Shown: one piece after another, positions 9,034 through 17,567 of the stretch
How the letters are laid out: each line of letters starts with the position of its first letter
Position numbering within the stretch: position 1 is the stretch's first letter
Notes under the pieces: model-generated
What the model saw: only the letters and a program-made list of their open reading frames with translations
Databases searched by the model: none
Told to the model about the DNA's origin: nothing
Assembly: GCA_964622315.1 (NCBI GenBank)
Contig: CAZUOY010000002.1
Span: 1-64,000, forward strand
Origin: JAYFNU01 sp964622315
Lineage (GTDB): Bacteria > Bacillota > Clostridia > Oscillospirales > Ruminococcaceae
Length of the DNA stretch: 64,000 nt
Reading direction: 5' to 3'
Position numbers and translations under genes: made by a program

Positions 9034-9621
9034 TTATTCGGCTACCGAAACCATTGCGTGGCGGATAACCTTATCGCCTGCCTTGTAGCCCTTTTGAAGC
9101 ACGCGAAGCACCGTTCCGCTCTCCTTCTCCTCGCTTTGCTCTCTCGCTACAGCGTTGTGAAGAAGCGGGTCGAACGGCTTATTAAGTGAATCAATCTCCT
9201 CAACGCCCATAGCCTTCAAAGCACTTTGGAACAAGCTCACCGTAAGCAAAACACCCTTCTTATACTCCTCGTCTTTACATTCCGCGTTAGCCGCCATTTC
9301 AAGTGAATCGAGTACGGGAAGTATCTTTTCAACAGCGCTGTTTGTGCCGAAAGCAATACTGCTTTGCTTTTCCTTTTCAGTACGCTTGCGATAGTTGTCA
9401 AACTCCGCCGCCGCTCGAAGAAGTCTATCCTTCAAGCCAGCCGCTTCTTCCTTTAGTTCGTCAAGCTCTTTCTTTAGCTTGTCATGCTCTTTTTTCTTTT
9501 TATCCTTGTCGTTTGCGGCTTTGGTTTCCGTATTCTTTTCCACCGCGTTCTCGTTCATTTTGCCCTTTTCTTCGTTCAATTCTTCCTGCTTCATTTCTTC
9601 CTGCTTTATTTCTTCTGACAT
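9034..9621 (-). CDS. grpE: Nucleotide exchange factor GrpE
   Basis: Releases ADP from DnaK and acts as a heat sensor of the cycle. The 195 residues consist of a long Glu/Lys-rich N-terminal tail and coiled coil (about 1-85). The dimeric beta-wing domain follows, with the family signature around NAEFDNYRKRTEKE-like sequence (about 90-105) and KPFDPLLHNAVARE. The start has a strong CGGAGGA ribosome site, 12 bp after hrcA. Confidence 0.96.
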   Translation of the reverse strand: MSEEIKQEEMKQEELNEEKGKMNENAVEKNTETKAANDKDKKKKEHDKLKKELDELKEEAAGLKDRLLRAAAEFDNYRKRTEKEKQSSIAFGTNSAVEKILPVLDSLEMAANAECKDEEYKKGVLLTVSLFQSALKAMGVEEIDSLNKPFDPLLHNAVAREQSEEKESGTVLRVLQKGYKAGDKVIRHAMVSVAE

Positions 9622-9633
9622 CTCTATCCTCCG

Positions 9634-10653
9634 TTAAACCGGATTTGTAAGTGCGCTGCTCATATAATCGCAGAAGCATTTGAGCCGCGGCACTACGAAG
9701 CCGTAATTCATTCTGACGGGTCCCGCCACGCTAAGCGCGCCGTACCGTCCGCCAGCCGCCGTGTATTTGCCGACGACCATGCTGATATCGTCTAACCCAA
9801 ACCTGCCGAATTCGTCGCCGACTATTATCTTAATCGACTCTGGTCGCGCAAGCCACCGACGCATACCCTCGGTATCCGAAAAGAGCCTAAGCAGCTCTCT
9901 TATGTGTCCGTCCAGCTCGCGGAACTCCAGCAGCTTTTCCTGTCCGTCCGAATACACCCTAACCTCGTTAGCGCTCTTTATCAGCGCCGCCGCCGCAGAA
10001 ACCGCGGGAGCAAGAGCGCTCGCGTCGGTGCCAAGCAGCGCATTTATCATTCCGATAAGACGAGGCGTGACATCCTCGTGAGAAACGAACACCATATGGT
10101 CGTTAAGCACCGATTCAAGCGTCGCTATCTGCGCGTCGGTAAGCTCGCTTGAGGTGCGGCAGACGCGGGTTCTCACGCCGCCTATACCCGTAACGCCCAT
10201 TATCGCAAGGTTAAACCTTCCGGTTCGCATAACCTCAAAGTGGGTTATCTGAACGTTGCCGCCTGTAGGCGTGGTGGTAATTGAAGCAAGTCCCGTTATC
10301 TCGCAAAGCGCACTTGCGGCGGCTTCCGCCGCCTTATCGGGGTCGGAGTCCATCTCGTCAATTCGTTGCTTAATATAATCCGTTTCCTCCTTAGACATTG
10401 ATATCGGGCGCATCAGGTTCTCTACATAGTAGCGGTAGCCCTGAAGGGTCGGTATTCTGCCCGCGGAGGTGTGCGGCTGTTCAAGAAGACCCATAAGCGT
10501 CATCTCAGCCATCTCATTTCTGAGAGTCGCTGACGAGACCTGTAGGTCGTCGAGAAACTCGTTTAATATCTTCGAGCCGACAGGGTCGCCCGAATCTGTG
10601 TGAAGCATTATTATCGACTTAAGGATAAGTCTTTGTCTGTCGCTTATATCCAC
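9634..10653 (-). CDS. hrcA: Heat-inducible transcription repressor HrcA
   Basis: Repressor that binds CIRCE operators and needs GroEL to fold, so heat titration of GroEL relieves repression. The 339 residues begin with a winged-helix domain (about 1-80: LDDLQVSSATLRNEMAEM, then LEQPHTSAGRIPT), followed by an effector/dimerisation domain. The start codon appears to be GTG with GAGAGGG upstream. It is the first gene of the operon and lies just downstream of a CIRCE copy, giving autoregulation. Confidence 0.97.
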   Translation of the reverse strand: MDISDRQRLILKSIIMLHTDSGDPVGSKILNEFLDDLQVSSATLRNEMAEMTLMGLLEQPHTSAGRIPTLQGYRYYVENLMRPISMSKEETDYIKQRIDEMDSDPDKAAEAAASALCEITGLASITTTPTGGNVQITHFEVMRTGRFNLAIMGVTGIGGVRTRVCRTSSELTDAQIATLESVLNDHMVFVSHEDVTPRLIGMINALLGTDASALAPAVSAAAALIKSANEVRVYSDGQEKLLEFRELDGHIRELLRLFSDTEGMRRWLARPESIKIIVGDEFGRFGLDDISMVVGKYTAAGGRYGALSVAGPVRMNYGFVVPRLKCFCDYMSSALTNPV

Positions 10654-10674
10654 TGCGCGTCCCTCTCTTTTCGT

Positions 10675-10701
10675 TTAGCACTCTTGACTGTCGAGTGCTA
10701 A
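10675..10701 (-). promoter_or_regulatory. CIRCE operator (HrcA binding site)
   Basis: TTAGCACTC, 9-bp spacer, GAGTGCTAA: a perfect match to the CIRCE inverted repeat. It lies between the promoter and the hrcA start, as expected for HrcA autorepression. Confidence 0.97.
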
Positions 10702-10709
10702 CGATTATC

Positions 10710-10737
10710 ATAATACACCTTTTTTAGAATTTGTCAA
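10710..10737 (-). promoter_or_regulatory. Promoter of the hrcA-grpE-dnaK-dnaJ-prmA operon
   Basis: On the minus strand, perfect TTGACA (10732-10737) and TATTAT (10710-10715) with a 16-bp spacer. The predicted start falls at the upstream edge of CIRCE, so bound HrcA would block initiation. Confidence 0.8.
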
Positions 10738-10781
10738 CACCTCGCTTTATTATTTTCATTTCGTTAATAATTTGGCTTGTG

Positions 10782-10810
10782 TTGACTTTCGTTATTCAAT
10801 GAATAATAAT
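10782..10810 (+). promoter_or_regulatory. Promoter of hemW
   Basis: TTGACT (10782-10787), 17-bp spacer, AATAAT (10805-10810), leaving a short leader before the hemW ribosome site AGGAGGG. It is divergent from the hrcA promoter and carries no CIRCE copy. Confidence 0.6.
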
Positions 10811-10847
10811 TATTTTATTATAACTACTTTTATGAGGAGGGCGCATT

Positions 10848-11978
10848 TTGACAAGCACAGGTATTTACATTCATATCCCCTTCTGTTTAAAAAAATGTGC
10901 CTACTGCGATTTCTACTCTTTGCCGCTTGACAGCGAGCTTTGCGAGCGTTATGTCAAAGCTCTTATTGCCGAGCTTTCGCTTTTCGCGCCCCGAAATGTA
11001 GATACCGTCTACTTTGGGGGCGGCACGCCGTCGTTGCTCGCAAGCGAGCAGATATCGCGGATTTTATCCGCGATAAACGGTCGAATGACCGTTTGCGACG
11101 GCGCGGAGATAACCCTTGAAGCGAACCCCGCGGCTGTTACTCGCGAAAAACTAAGAGAGCTTCGCTCCCTCGGCATAAACAGGCTTTCTGTCGGCGTACA
11201 GGCAACCGACGACGCGGCGCTGAAGGCGCTTGGTCGGCTGCATACACGCGCGGACGCCTTCACGGTCTTTGAGGACGCTCTTGCGGCGGGCTTTTGTAAT
11301 CTCAGCGCTGATATTATGCTTGCGCTTCCGAACGACGACGAAAAGATAACCGCTCAGAGGGTCAGCGAAATTTCGTCGCTTCCTGTAAATCATATTTCGG
11401 CGTACCTGCTAAAAATTATGGAGGGCACCCCTTTTTATGAGCGAACTCCGCACGGAATACCCGCCGACGATGAACAGGCAGCGCTTTACGAGCTTTGCTG
11501 TAACACCCTTGCTGAAAATGGGTTTCAGCAGTATGAGATATCAAATTTCGCAAAGAGCCGCGAGCTTCAAAGCAAGCATAACTTGAAATACTGGAACTGT
11601 GAGGACTATATTGGGCTTGGCGCGGCGGCTCATTCAAGTCTTGGCGGTGAACGTTACAGCTTTCCTCGCAGTATCGACAAATTCATTAATTCCTTTGCTG
11701 ACGTTTCCGATTTACACAATGACAGCGCCGCGCTTTCTTTTCTCAACCATGAAGGCTCTGTCGACGCCGAAGATTACATAATGTTAAGATTGCGAACTAC
11801 TGACGGTTTATCTCGCAAGAGACTATACTCATTGTATAACTATTGTTTTGATGAAAGTAAGCGAAAACAAATTGAAGTTTTCAATTCGATGGGGCTTCTC
11901 GCCGATGACGGCGATATAATAAAGCTCACCGTAAAAGGTTTTCTCGTTTCAAATTCTATAATTTCCGAGTTGATATAA
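10848..11978 (+). CDS. hemW: Radical SAM heme chaperone HemW (HemN-like)
   Basis: HemN-family radical SAM protein; characterised HemW proteins bind and deliver heme rather than oxidise coproporphyrinogen. The 376 residues carry the CLKKCAYC cluster motif (Cys13, Cys17, Cys20) and GGGTPS, and a C-terminal HemN domain. Translation most likely starts at TTG 10848, which is well spaced from AGGAGGG; no ATG fits. In Bacillus the gene lies co-directionally between lepA and hrcA; here it is between them but inverted. Confidence 0.92.
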   Translation: MTSTGIYIHIPFCLKKCAYCDFYSLPLDSELCERYVKALIAELSLFAPRNVDTVYFGGGTPSLLASEQISRILSAINGRMTVCDGAEITLEANPAAVTREKLRELRSLGINRLSVGVQATDDAALKALGRLHTRADAFTVFEDALAAGFCNLSADIMLALPNDDEKITAQRVSEISSLPVNHISAYLLKIMEGTPFYERTPHGIPADDEQAALYELCCNTLAENGFQQYEISNFAKSRELQSKHNLKYWNCEDYIGLGAAAHSSLGGERYSFPRSIDKFINSFADVSDLHNDSAALSFLNHEGSVDAEDYIMLRLRTTDGLSRKRLYSLYNYCFDESKRKQIEVFNSMGLLADDGDIIKLTVKGFLVSNSIISELI

Positions 11979-12006
11979 AAACGGAGCGCCCAACGGCGCT
12001 CCGTTT
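11979..12006. terminator. Bidirectional terminator between hemW and the membrane protein gene
   Basis: AAACGGAGCGCC and GGCGCTCCGTTT pair perfectly around CAAC. The flanking genes converge here. Confidence 0.8.
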
Positions 12007-12033
12007 AATCTTTATCCTCAGTTTCGGTCTGAG

Positions 12034-13635
12034 CTAATTCAATGCCGCGTTCGTCTCTTTCACTGCTCTTTCCCTTGCGAGATGAAGAATGAGCGGCATA
12101 GCAAAATACAGATAAAGCACATAGCGGTTTATGACTATTGGACCGAAAAGAAAGGTCACCGCCAGTATTACGAAAAACCAAAGTGCGGATTTATTCGGAC
12201 CGTTATTTGCATAGGCACAGCCCAGCGCGTATAGTGCTATCCAAACGACCAGCGCAGGCGAAAAGAGGGTGGAAACAAACTTATTTGAAATAATTTTCGG
12301 GTCGTTAAAGAGCGCGTTATAGGCACGGTAGACGCTTGGCAGCATGCTGTTGAGTTCTCCCGGGTACTCAACCTGAACTCTGAAATAGCTCGGCTCTCCA
12401 AGATAACCGTCTATGTAGCCTAACGGGTAGACCAAATCCACCGAATTTGCCACAAAGGAATCAATATATATTCCCACATTATTCTTGCCAACGTCTGTCC
12501 ACAATTTATAGAAGTCGAGCGGTGATTTCTTCAACGCCTTCGCGTTGAAGTTTTCTTTAACCGGGTCACTGCATTTAGGAGAATACTTCTTGTAAACGCC
12601 CTTGCCTAAAAAGCGATTTATGCCGTCCAGCTGGCTTTCTGTTAAGCTGTCGCCATTATAGTATGCCGTTCGTGCAAGCTGCTGAATAGGTACCGACAGC
12701 GCCTCATGTGGATAATCTGAGGGTATTTTCAAGCCGTAGGTAGTAAAGGCATTAAATGATACGAGCAAAACAAGCGAGGCAGATAGGACGATTGCCGCCT
12801 TAATTCTTTCTTTTTTGCATTCAAGCACAAATATTACCGCAAAAGGAATAAATGCCAATAGAGAGTTAGCTCTTAACGTAGTTATGAGAAAACCTAAAGC
12901 CGAAATTGCCGCGCAACGGCGCAGACTGCTCAATTCGTTCTCTTTAAAATCAATACAGAGCATAAGGAACAGTAGTATAGCTGCGGCAAAGAAAACGTCC
13001 TTGGAGGTGCAGCAGGCAAAAACCGCAATTAGCGGGAAAAGCGCAAAAAACGCTGCTGATACAATAAGCTTTAAGGCACTGACTCCCCGCTTTTTCAGCC
13101 AACAGACGCAGTAAGCAAACACAGCCGAAAGAAGCGTCATTCTGACTAAACAGTACAACGCAATCGCCTTATTATACGCGCCCGTAACCCTGTAGAACAG
13201 CTCAAGGAAGCTTGACATAACCATGGTATCAAGCACCGAGTTGATAGCGTCAATCTCCTCCTTCACGTACATCGACCAGATTCTGTTTGCATCGTAGCTG
13301 AAGAAGCCCGGAAAAGAACCGAGCCATACGGGAACCCACAGAATAAAAATGAAGGCCCACACATATATGAAAAAGTATTTTGAGTTGAAAAGCTTTGGCA
13401 GCGCCTTTGTGTTTGGTTTGGAACTGCCTGTTAAATGATAAATCAGCGAAAGAAACGGTATAAACAAACAGCTTAATATTAGAAAAAGGATATAAAAGCT
13501 TATTGTCTGAAATCCGGCGGTTCCTGTCTTATAAAACGTGTAACCGACAGATGAAAAGAGACCAAACAATACTCCCAACCATATGAACTTTGTGTTAAAC
13601 AGTTTGGCTTTCGTTGTCATTCCGCTTTCCGTCAT
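12034..13635 (-). CDS. Polytopic membrane protein, DUF6020-like
   Basis: The 533 residues form about twelve hydrophobic segments with a large polar loop near residues 300-440. Visible motifs are PGFFSYDANRIW after the fourth segment and CTSKDVFFAA in the middle, both at predicted membrane borders. These match my recollection of the uncharacterised DUF6020 family, which resembles GT-C-type membrane glycosyltransferases. I chose ATG 13635, with GGAGGGG ahead of it; a TTG five codons upstream is less likely. It lies 49 bp after lepA, so it may read through from lepA. The family call is from memory and the function is unknown. Confidence 0.6.
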   Translation of the reverse strand: MTESGMTTKAKLFNTKFIWLGVLFGLFSSVGYTFYKTGTAGFQTISFYILFLILSCLFIPFLSLIYHLTGSSKPNTKALPKLFNSKYFFIYVWAFIFILWVPVWLGSFPGFFSYDANRIWSMYVKEEIDAINSVLDTMVMSSFLELFYRVTGAYNKAIALYCLVRMTLLSAVFAYCVCWLKKRGVSALKLIVSAAFFALFPLIAVFACCTSKDVFFAAAILLFLMLCIDFKENELSSLRRCAAISALGFLITTLRANSLLAFIPFAVIFVLECKKERIKAAIVLSASLVLLVSFNAFTTYGLKIPSDYPHEALSVPIQQLARTAYYNGDSLTESQLDGINRFLGKGVYKKYSPKCSDPVKENFNAKALKKSPLDFYKLWTDVGKNNVGIYIDSFVANSVDLVYPLGYIDGYLGEPSYFRVQVEYPGELNSMLPSVYRAYNALFNDPKIISNKFVSTLFSPALVVWIALYALGCAYANNGPNKSALWFFVILAVTFLFGPIVINRYVLYLYFAMPLILHLARERAVKETNAALN

Positions 13636-13684
13636 TCTTCCCCTCCGCAAAACTAATCAAGCTTCTAATTACTGTGTTAATCGG

Positions 13685-15481
13685 TCAGTCCAGCTTCAGT
13701 ACCGCCGTAAAAGCCTCGCTCGGCACCTCGACCGAGCCAAGCTGGCGCATCTTCTTTTTGCCTTCCTTCTGTTTTTCGAGCAGCTTCTTTTTCCTTGTGA
13801 TATCACCGCCGTAGCATTTTGCGAGCACGTCCTTGCGAAGCGCCTTGACCGTCTCGCGGGCGATTATCTTGCCGCCTATCGCCGCTTGAATAGGCACCTC
13901 AAAAAGCTGACGGGGGATATGGTCTTTAAGCTTCTCAGCAATCCTTCTTCCTCGTGCATAAGCTTTATCCGCATGCACGATAAGCGAAAGCGCGTCGCAC
14001 GGTTCGCCGTTAATTAGTATGTCAAGTCGAACAAGCTTGCTATCCTTAAAGCCCTTCATCTCGTAGTCATAGCTTGCATATCCCTTTGTACGGCTTTTCA
14101 AAGCGTCGAAAAAGTCATATATTATCTCACCGAGCGGAAGCTCATAGTGAATGTCAACCCTGTCTGCGTCCACATACTTCATATCCACAAAGGTGCCGCG
14201 CCGCTCCTGACACAAATCCATTATCGCGCCGACATATTCGCTCGGCGTAAAAATGTGTCCGTCCACATACGGCTCCGCCGCGCTCGCTATTACCGAGGGG
14301 TCTGGATAGTTCGTCGGGTTGTCGATATCTATTACCTCGCCGTTCGTCTTTGTAATTCTATATACGACGCTCGGCGCGGTGGTTATAAGGTCAAGGTCAA
14401 ACTCACGTTCGAGCCGTTCAATGATAATTTCAAGGTGAAGAAGCCCTAAGAAGCCGCAACGGAAGCCAAAGCCGAGCGCGGCTGAGGTTTCGGGTTCAAA
14501 GGAAAGAGAAGCGTCGTTTAGCATAAGCTTATCCAGTGCGTCGCGAAGGTCGCCGTAACGAGCGCCGTCAGCGGGATATATTCCGCAGAAAACCATCGGT
14601 ATCGCTTTGCGGTAGCCGGGCAGCGGCTCGGCGGCGGAATTCTCCGCGTTTGTCACCGTGTCGCCTACGCGTGTATCTCTCACCGTTTTGATGCTTGCTG
14701 TTATGTAGCCAACCTCCCCCGCGGAAAGGCTCTCGCTTTCCTCAAGGCAAGCGGGGCGCATATGTCCCACTTCAACCACGTCAAACTCCGCGCCCGTCTG
14801 CATAAGCCTTATTCTGTCGCCGGATTTTATGCTCCCGTCCATTACCCGAACATAAATAATAACGCCTTTATAGCTGTCGTAAACGCTGTCGAATATAAGC
14901 GCCTTTAGCGGCGCGGCTTCGTCGCCCCCGGGCGACGGTATTTCGCTGATTACTCGCTCAAGCACGGTGCGGACGTTTTCGCCCGTTTTGGCTGATATCC
15001 TCGGCGCGTCCTCAGCGGGTATGCCGATAATATCCTCGACCTCCTTCGCCACCCTTTCGGGCTCAGCCGAGGCGAGGTCAATCTTATTAAGCACGGGCAC
15101 AATTTCAAGGTCGTGCTCTACGGCGAGGTAGGCGTTTGCAAGCGTCTGCGCCTCTACGCCCTGCGTCGCGTCCACGATAAGCACCGCGCCCTCGCACGCC
15201 GCGAGGCTTCGTGACACCTCGTAGCCAAAATCGACGTGTCCGGGAGTGTCAATGAGATTCAGCTCATAGTCCTTGCCGTCCTCGGCTTTATAGCTTAGCG
15301 TTACGGCGCGCGCTTTTATGGTTATTCCACGTTCCTGCTCAAGCTCCATATTATCAAGAAACTGGCTGGACATCACCCGCTTGTCCACCGCGCTTGTCAG
15401 CTCAAGTATGCGGTCGGCAAGGGTAGACTTACCGTGGTCTATATGAGCAATTATACAAAAATTCCTTATTCTGTCTTTCAT
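13685..15481 (-). CDS. lepA: Elongation factor 4 (LepA), ribosomal back-translocase GTPase
   Basis: Translational GTPase that acts on stalled or mistranslocated ribosomes. The 598 residues are full length: G1 AHIDHGKST (12-20), G2/G3 region RGITIKA and DTPGHVDF, G4 NKID, then EF-G-like domains and the LepA-specific C-terminal domain with GEIIYDFFDALKSRTKGYASYDYE-like sequence near 450-480. The ribosome site is AAGGAAA. It is the last recognisable member of the rpsT-spoIIP-lepA-hrcA gene neighbourhood before the glycan island. Confidence 0.97.
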   Translation of the reverse strand: MKDRIRNFCIIAHIDHGKSTLADRILELTSAVDKRVMSSQFLDNMELEQERGITIKARAVTLSYKAEDGKDYELNLIDTPGHVDFGYEVSRSLAACEGAVLIVDATQGVEAQTLANAYLAVEHDLEIVPVLNKIDLASAEPERVAKEVEDIIGIPAEDAPRISAKTGENVRTVLERVISEIPSPGGDEAAPLKALIFDSVYDSYKGVIIYVRVMDGSIKSGDRIRLMQTGAEFDVVEVGHMRPACLEESESLSAGEVGYITASIKTVRDTRVGDTVTNAENSAAEPLPGYRKAIPMVFCGIYPADGARYGDLRDALDKLMLNDASLSFEPETSAALGFGFRCGFLGLLHLEIIIERLEREFDLDLITTAPSVVYRITKTNGEVIDIDNPTNYPDPSVIASAAEPYVDGHIFTPSEYVGAIMDLCQERRGTFVDMKYVDADRVDIHYELPLGEIIYDFFDALKSRTKGYASYDYEMKGFKDSKLVRLDILINGEPCDALSLIVHADKAYARGRRIAEKLKDHIPRQLFEVPIQAAIGGKIIARETVKALRKDVLAKCYGGDITRKKKLLEKQKEGKKKMRQLGSVEVPSEAFTAVLKLD

Positions 15482-15594
15482 TCTATTTCCTTGAATTTGA
15501 TTTTTACTAATTATAAGGTTTTTTACCGCCGTTTGTAAAGAAAAAATAGTATATTCAAGAAGTTAAAGACAATTTCGCCTTTTTTAGACAATTA

Positions 15595-15623
15595 TTTACT
15601 CTGCATTTCTTTTGTGCTAAACT
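15595..15623 (+). promoter_or_regulatory. Possible promoter of the LRR lipoprotein gene
   Basis: TTTACT (15595-15600), 17-bp spacer, TAAACT (15618-15623); the predicted start is about 28 bases before the ATG. The ribosome site (GGGGATGA) is weak. Confidence 0.4.
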
Positions 15624-15656
15624 TTACTCATACGACAGATTGGGGATGAATACATA

Positions 15657-16457
15657 ATGAAGAGAAAGCTAATTACTGTTCTGCTCGTGATTTCACTGGT
15701 TATATCGCTTAGCGGCTGCAACCTATTGGAGAACGCAAAAAACCGGCTCGGTATTGAACTTGACAACCCATTTTCAACGCTGTTCGGCTCAAAGTGGGAG
15801 GACCCGATAGTTGAGGGTGTCGTTCGCAGATATCTTGGAATTGACGAGGACGAAAAGATTGATAGCGCAAAGCTTAAGGATTTTTGCGGTCTTGAAATCG
15901 CAATAACCGAAAACGGGGATGGAACCCGTTTTGTCGAAGCGTATATTTACAACGCCTTAGCCTGTGACGCGTTTATTGAAGACCTCTTTTTAGATGATGT
16001 CTCCGACGAGAATGTCGAGGTTATCCAGAATGGCTCCAGCTATGTTTCCTTTGAAACCGACAAGCTTTTTACAACACTTTCGGATTTTTCTAAATTCAAG
16101 AATCTTACCGCTTTGTTTCTTACAAATCACGGAATTACCGATATCAGAAACCTTTCGGGCTGTAAGAAGCTTAGGCTTCTTTGCCTTGACGATAACGGTA
16201 TCACCGATATAACTCCTGTTTCTTCTATGAAAGAGCTTAATTTCCTTTCTCTTTGGAATAACAGCATAACAGACATAAGTCCTGTTGCGTCGCTGAAATC
16301 ACTCGTCTATCTTGACCTTGAGGGAAACGAGATTTCCGACCTTTCGCCGCTTTATGAGCTTTCAAGCTTAGATTATCTGTTTTTTGACGAGGAGTACGTC
16401 AGTGAAGCTGAGTTGACAAAGCTTTCCGATTCGCTTGCCGATTGTAAAATTTCATAG
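15657..16457 (+). CDS. Leucine-rich-repeat lipoprotein (internalin-type repeats)
   Basis: A 266-residue exported protein. The signal peptide ends in lipobox LSGC (Cys21), so it should be lipid-anchored on the outer face of the membrane. Residues about 25-140 have no recognised fold. From about 143 there are four to five repeats of roughly 22 residues with the internalin pattern L-x-x-L-x-L-x-x-N-x-I-T-D-I-x-P, ending in a short cap. Such repeats usually bind proteins or peptides. It is monocistronic, with its own promoter and terminator, at the edge of the glycan island. Confidence 0.85.
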   Translation: MKRKLITVLLVISLVISLSGCNLLENAKNRLGIELDNPFSTLFGSKWEDPIVEGVVRRYLGIDEDEKIDSAKLKDFCGLEIAITENGDGTRFVEAYIYNALACDAFIEDLFLDDVSDENVEVIQNGSSYVSFETDKLFTTLSDFSKFKNLTALFLTNHGITDIRNLSGCKKLRLLCLDDNGITDITPVSSMKELNFLSLWNNSITDISPVASLKSLVYLDLEGNEISDLSPLYELSSLDYLFFDEEYVSEAELTKLSDSLADCKIS

Positions 16458-16469
16458 CATTCGAACAGT

Positions 16470-16499
16470 AACGCCGCCCTTGAAATCAAGGGCGGCGTT
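16470..16499 (+). terminator. Intrinsic terminator after the LRR lipoprotein
   Basis: AACGCCGCCCTTG and CAAGGGCGGCGTT pair perfectly around AAAT and are followed by TTTTCATTTTC on the plus strand. It may also stop the converging minus-strand operon. Confidence 0.88.
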
Positions 16500-16539
16500 T
16501 TCATTTTCATTATAATTCTTTCAACGCAATTTGTGAACG

Positions 16540-17472
16540 CTACTTTTGAGGAACGCTTGAAAGGTCAAGCCAGCTCCCCCACTCCTCGTCCTTCTTACTG
16601 TCTCCGTTGAGCATTCCTGCGCGAGGAAGAAATGTAAACTCTGACAGATAGAATTCGCCGTTTATTACGTATAGGTCACAACGAACAAACGGAAACGGAG
16701 CCGACATAATCCGCGACACCTCCAAAAGTTTATCAAGAAAATCGGGCTTTGGCAGTTTGTTTGGCGCTATTTTGCTACCCGGTCTTACAACATCAATTGT
16801 GTTCCAATCGGTGTCAAAATACTCATGATAAATGCTTTTCTCCCACCAGTTCTCTCCCTGATAAGATATAAAGATAAATTTAGGTTCGCCGTGAAAGCAA
16901 TATACCTTGTAGGCTATACCTGCGTCTTCCAGGTATTCCTCTGCAAAAATCAGCTTATCTATGTTTTTGTACTGTGTTTCGCATTTAATCTTCCAATAGT
17001 CTCTCTTGAAAAACTCCGCAAGTTTGTTTTTGACTTTATCTTTATCAAATTTCTCTTTTGATTCGCAAATTAAATTACTCCCGCAATCGTGGTTGCATTT
17101 CAAAACAAACCTGTCAGGCAACGCGTCCCAGTTAATCTCATCTGCATTTTTATAAACTGCCAGTGTCTTCGCGTATTTTATATACTTGTCCAGCCCGCTT
17201 TCTACTACATAGTCCTTTACACGGTACTTGTCCGCACACCTCGTAATAACCTCGTTATCCGTAAAATAATTGAGCTTTAAGTACTGAAGCTTTTCGCTTA
17301 GAGATTTCGGATTCTTTAGATTTAATCTGTATTTCATTCTCTCCCTGAAAATAACCCTCGTCGCCAAACGCGTGTTTATACTAGATAGAAAACATATGAT
17401 TTTAGTATGTATACGTATAACTACTTTTCTTACTGTAACATATCTGTCGAAAATCCAATCCTTTACCTTCAC
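16540..17472 (-). CDS. TupA-like ATP-grasp protein
   Basis: The 310 residues match the TupA-like ATP-grasp family seen in surface-polymer clusters: an N-terminal LNLKNPKSLSEKLQYLKL-type segment, DKYRVKDYV, then FVLKCNHDCGSN (about 130), and an acidic metal-binding C-terminus (CDLYVINGEFYLSEFTF). In Bacillus halodurans TupA makes teichuronopeptide, a glutamate/glucuronate polymer, so attachment of amino acids to a uronic-acid polymer is a reasonable inference here, given the UDP-HexNAc dehydrogenase in the same island. The start is GTG with GGAGG upstream. The coding sequence is noticeably AT-rich. It is the last gene of the long minus-strand run. Confidence 0.75.
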   Translation of the reverse strand: MKVKDWIFDRYVTVRKVVIRIHTKIICFLSSINTRLATRVIFRERMKYRLNLKNPKSLSEKLQYLKLNYFTDNEVITRCADKYRVKDYVVESGLDKYIKYAKTLAVYKNADEINWDALPDRFVLKCNHDCGSNLICESKEKFDKDKVKNKLAEFFKRDYWKIKCETQYKNIDKLIFAEEYLEDAGIAYKVYCFHGEPKFIFISYQGENWWEKSIYHEYFDTDWNTIDVVRPGSKIAPNKLPKPDFLDKLLEVSRIMSAPFPFVRCDLYVINGEFYLSEFTFLPRAGMLNGDSKKDEEWGSWLDLSSVPQK

Positions 17473-17567
17473 AGAGCTTCCTCCAAAATTCTTATTCTCA
17501 AGTTATTCTAAGCATCGTAAACAAACCCAATTCGCAAGACCATTTAATATATAAACAATTGCTTGTG

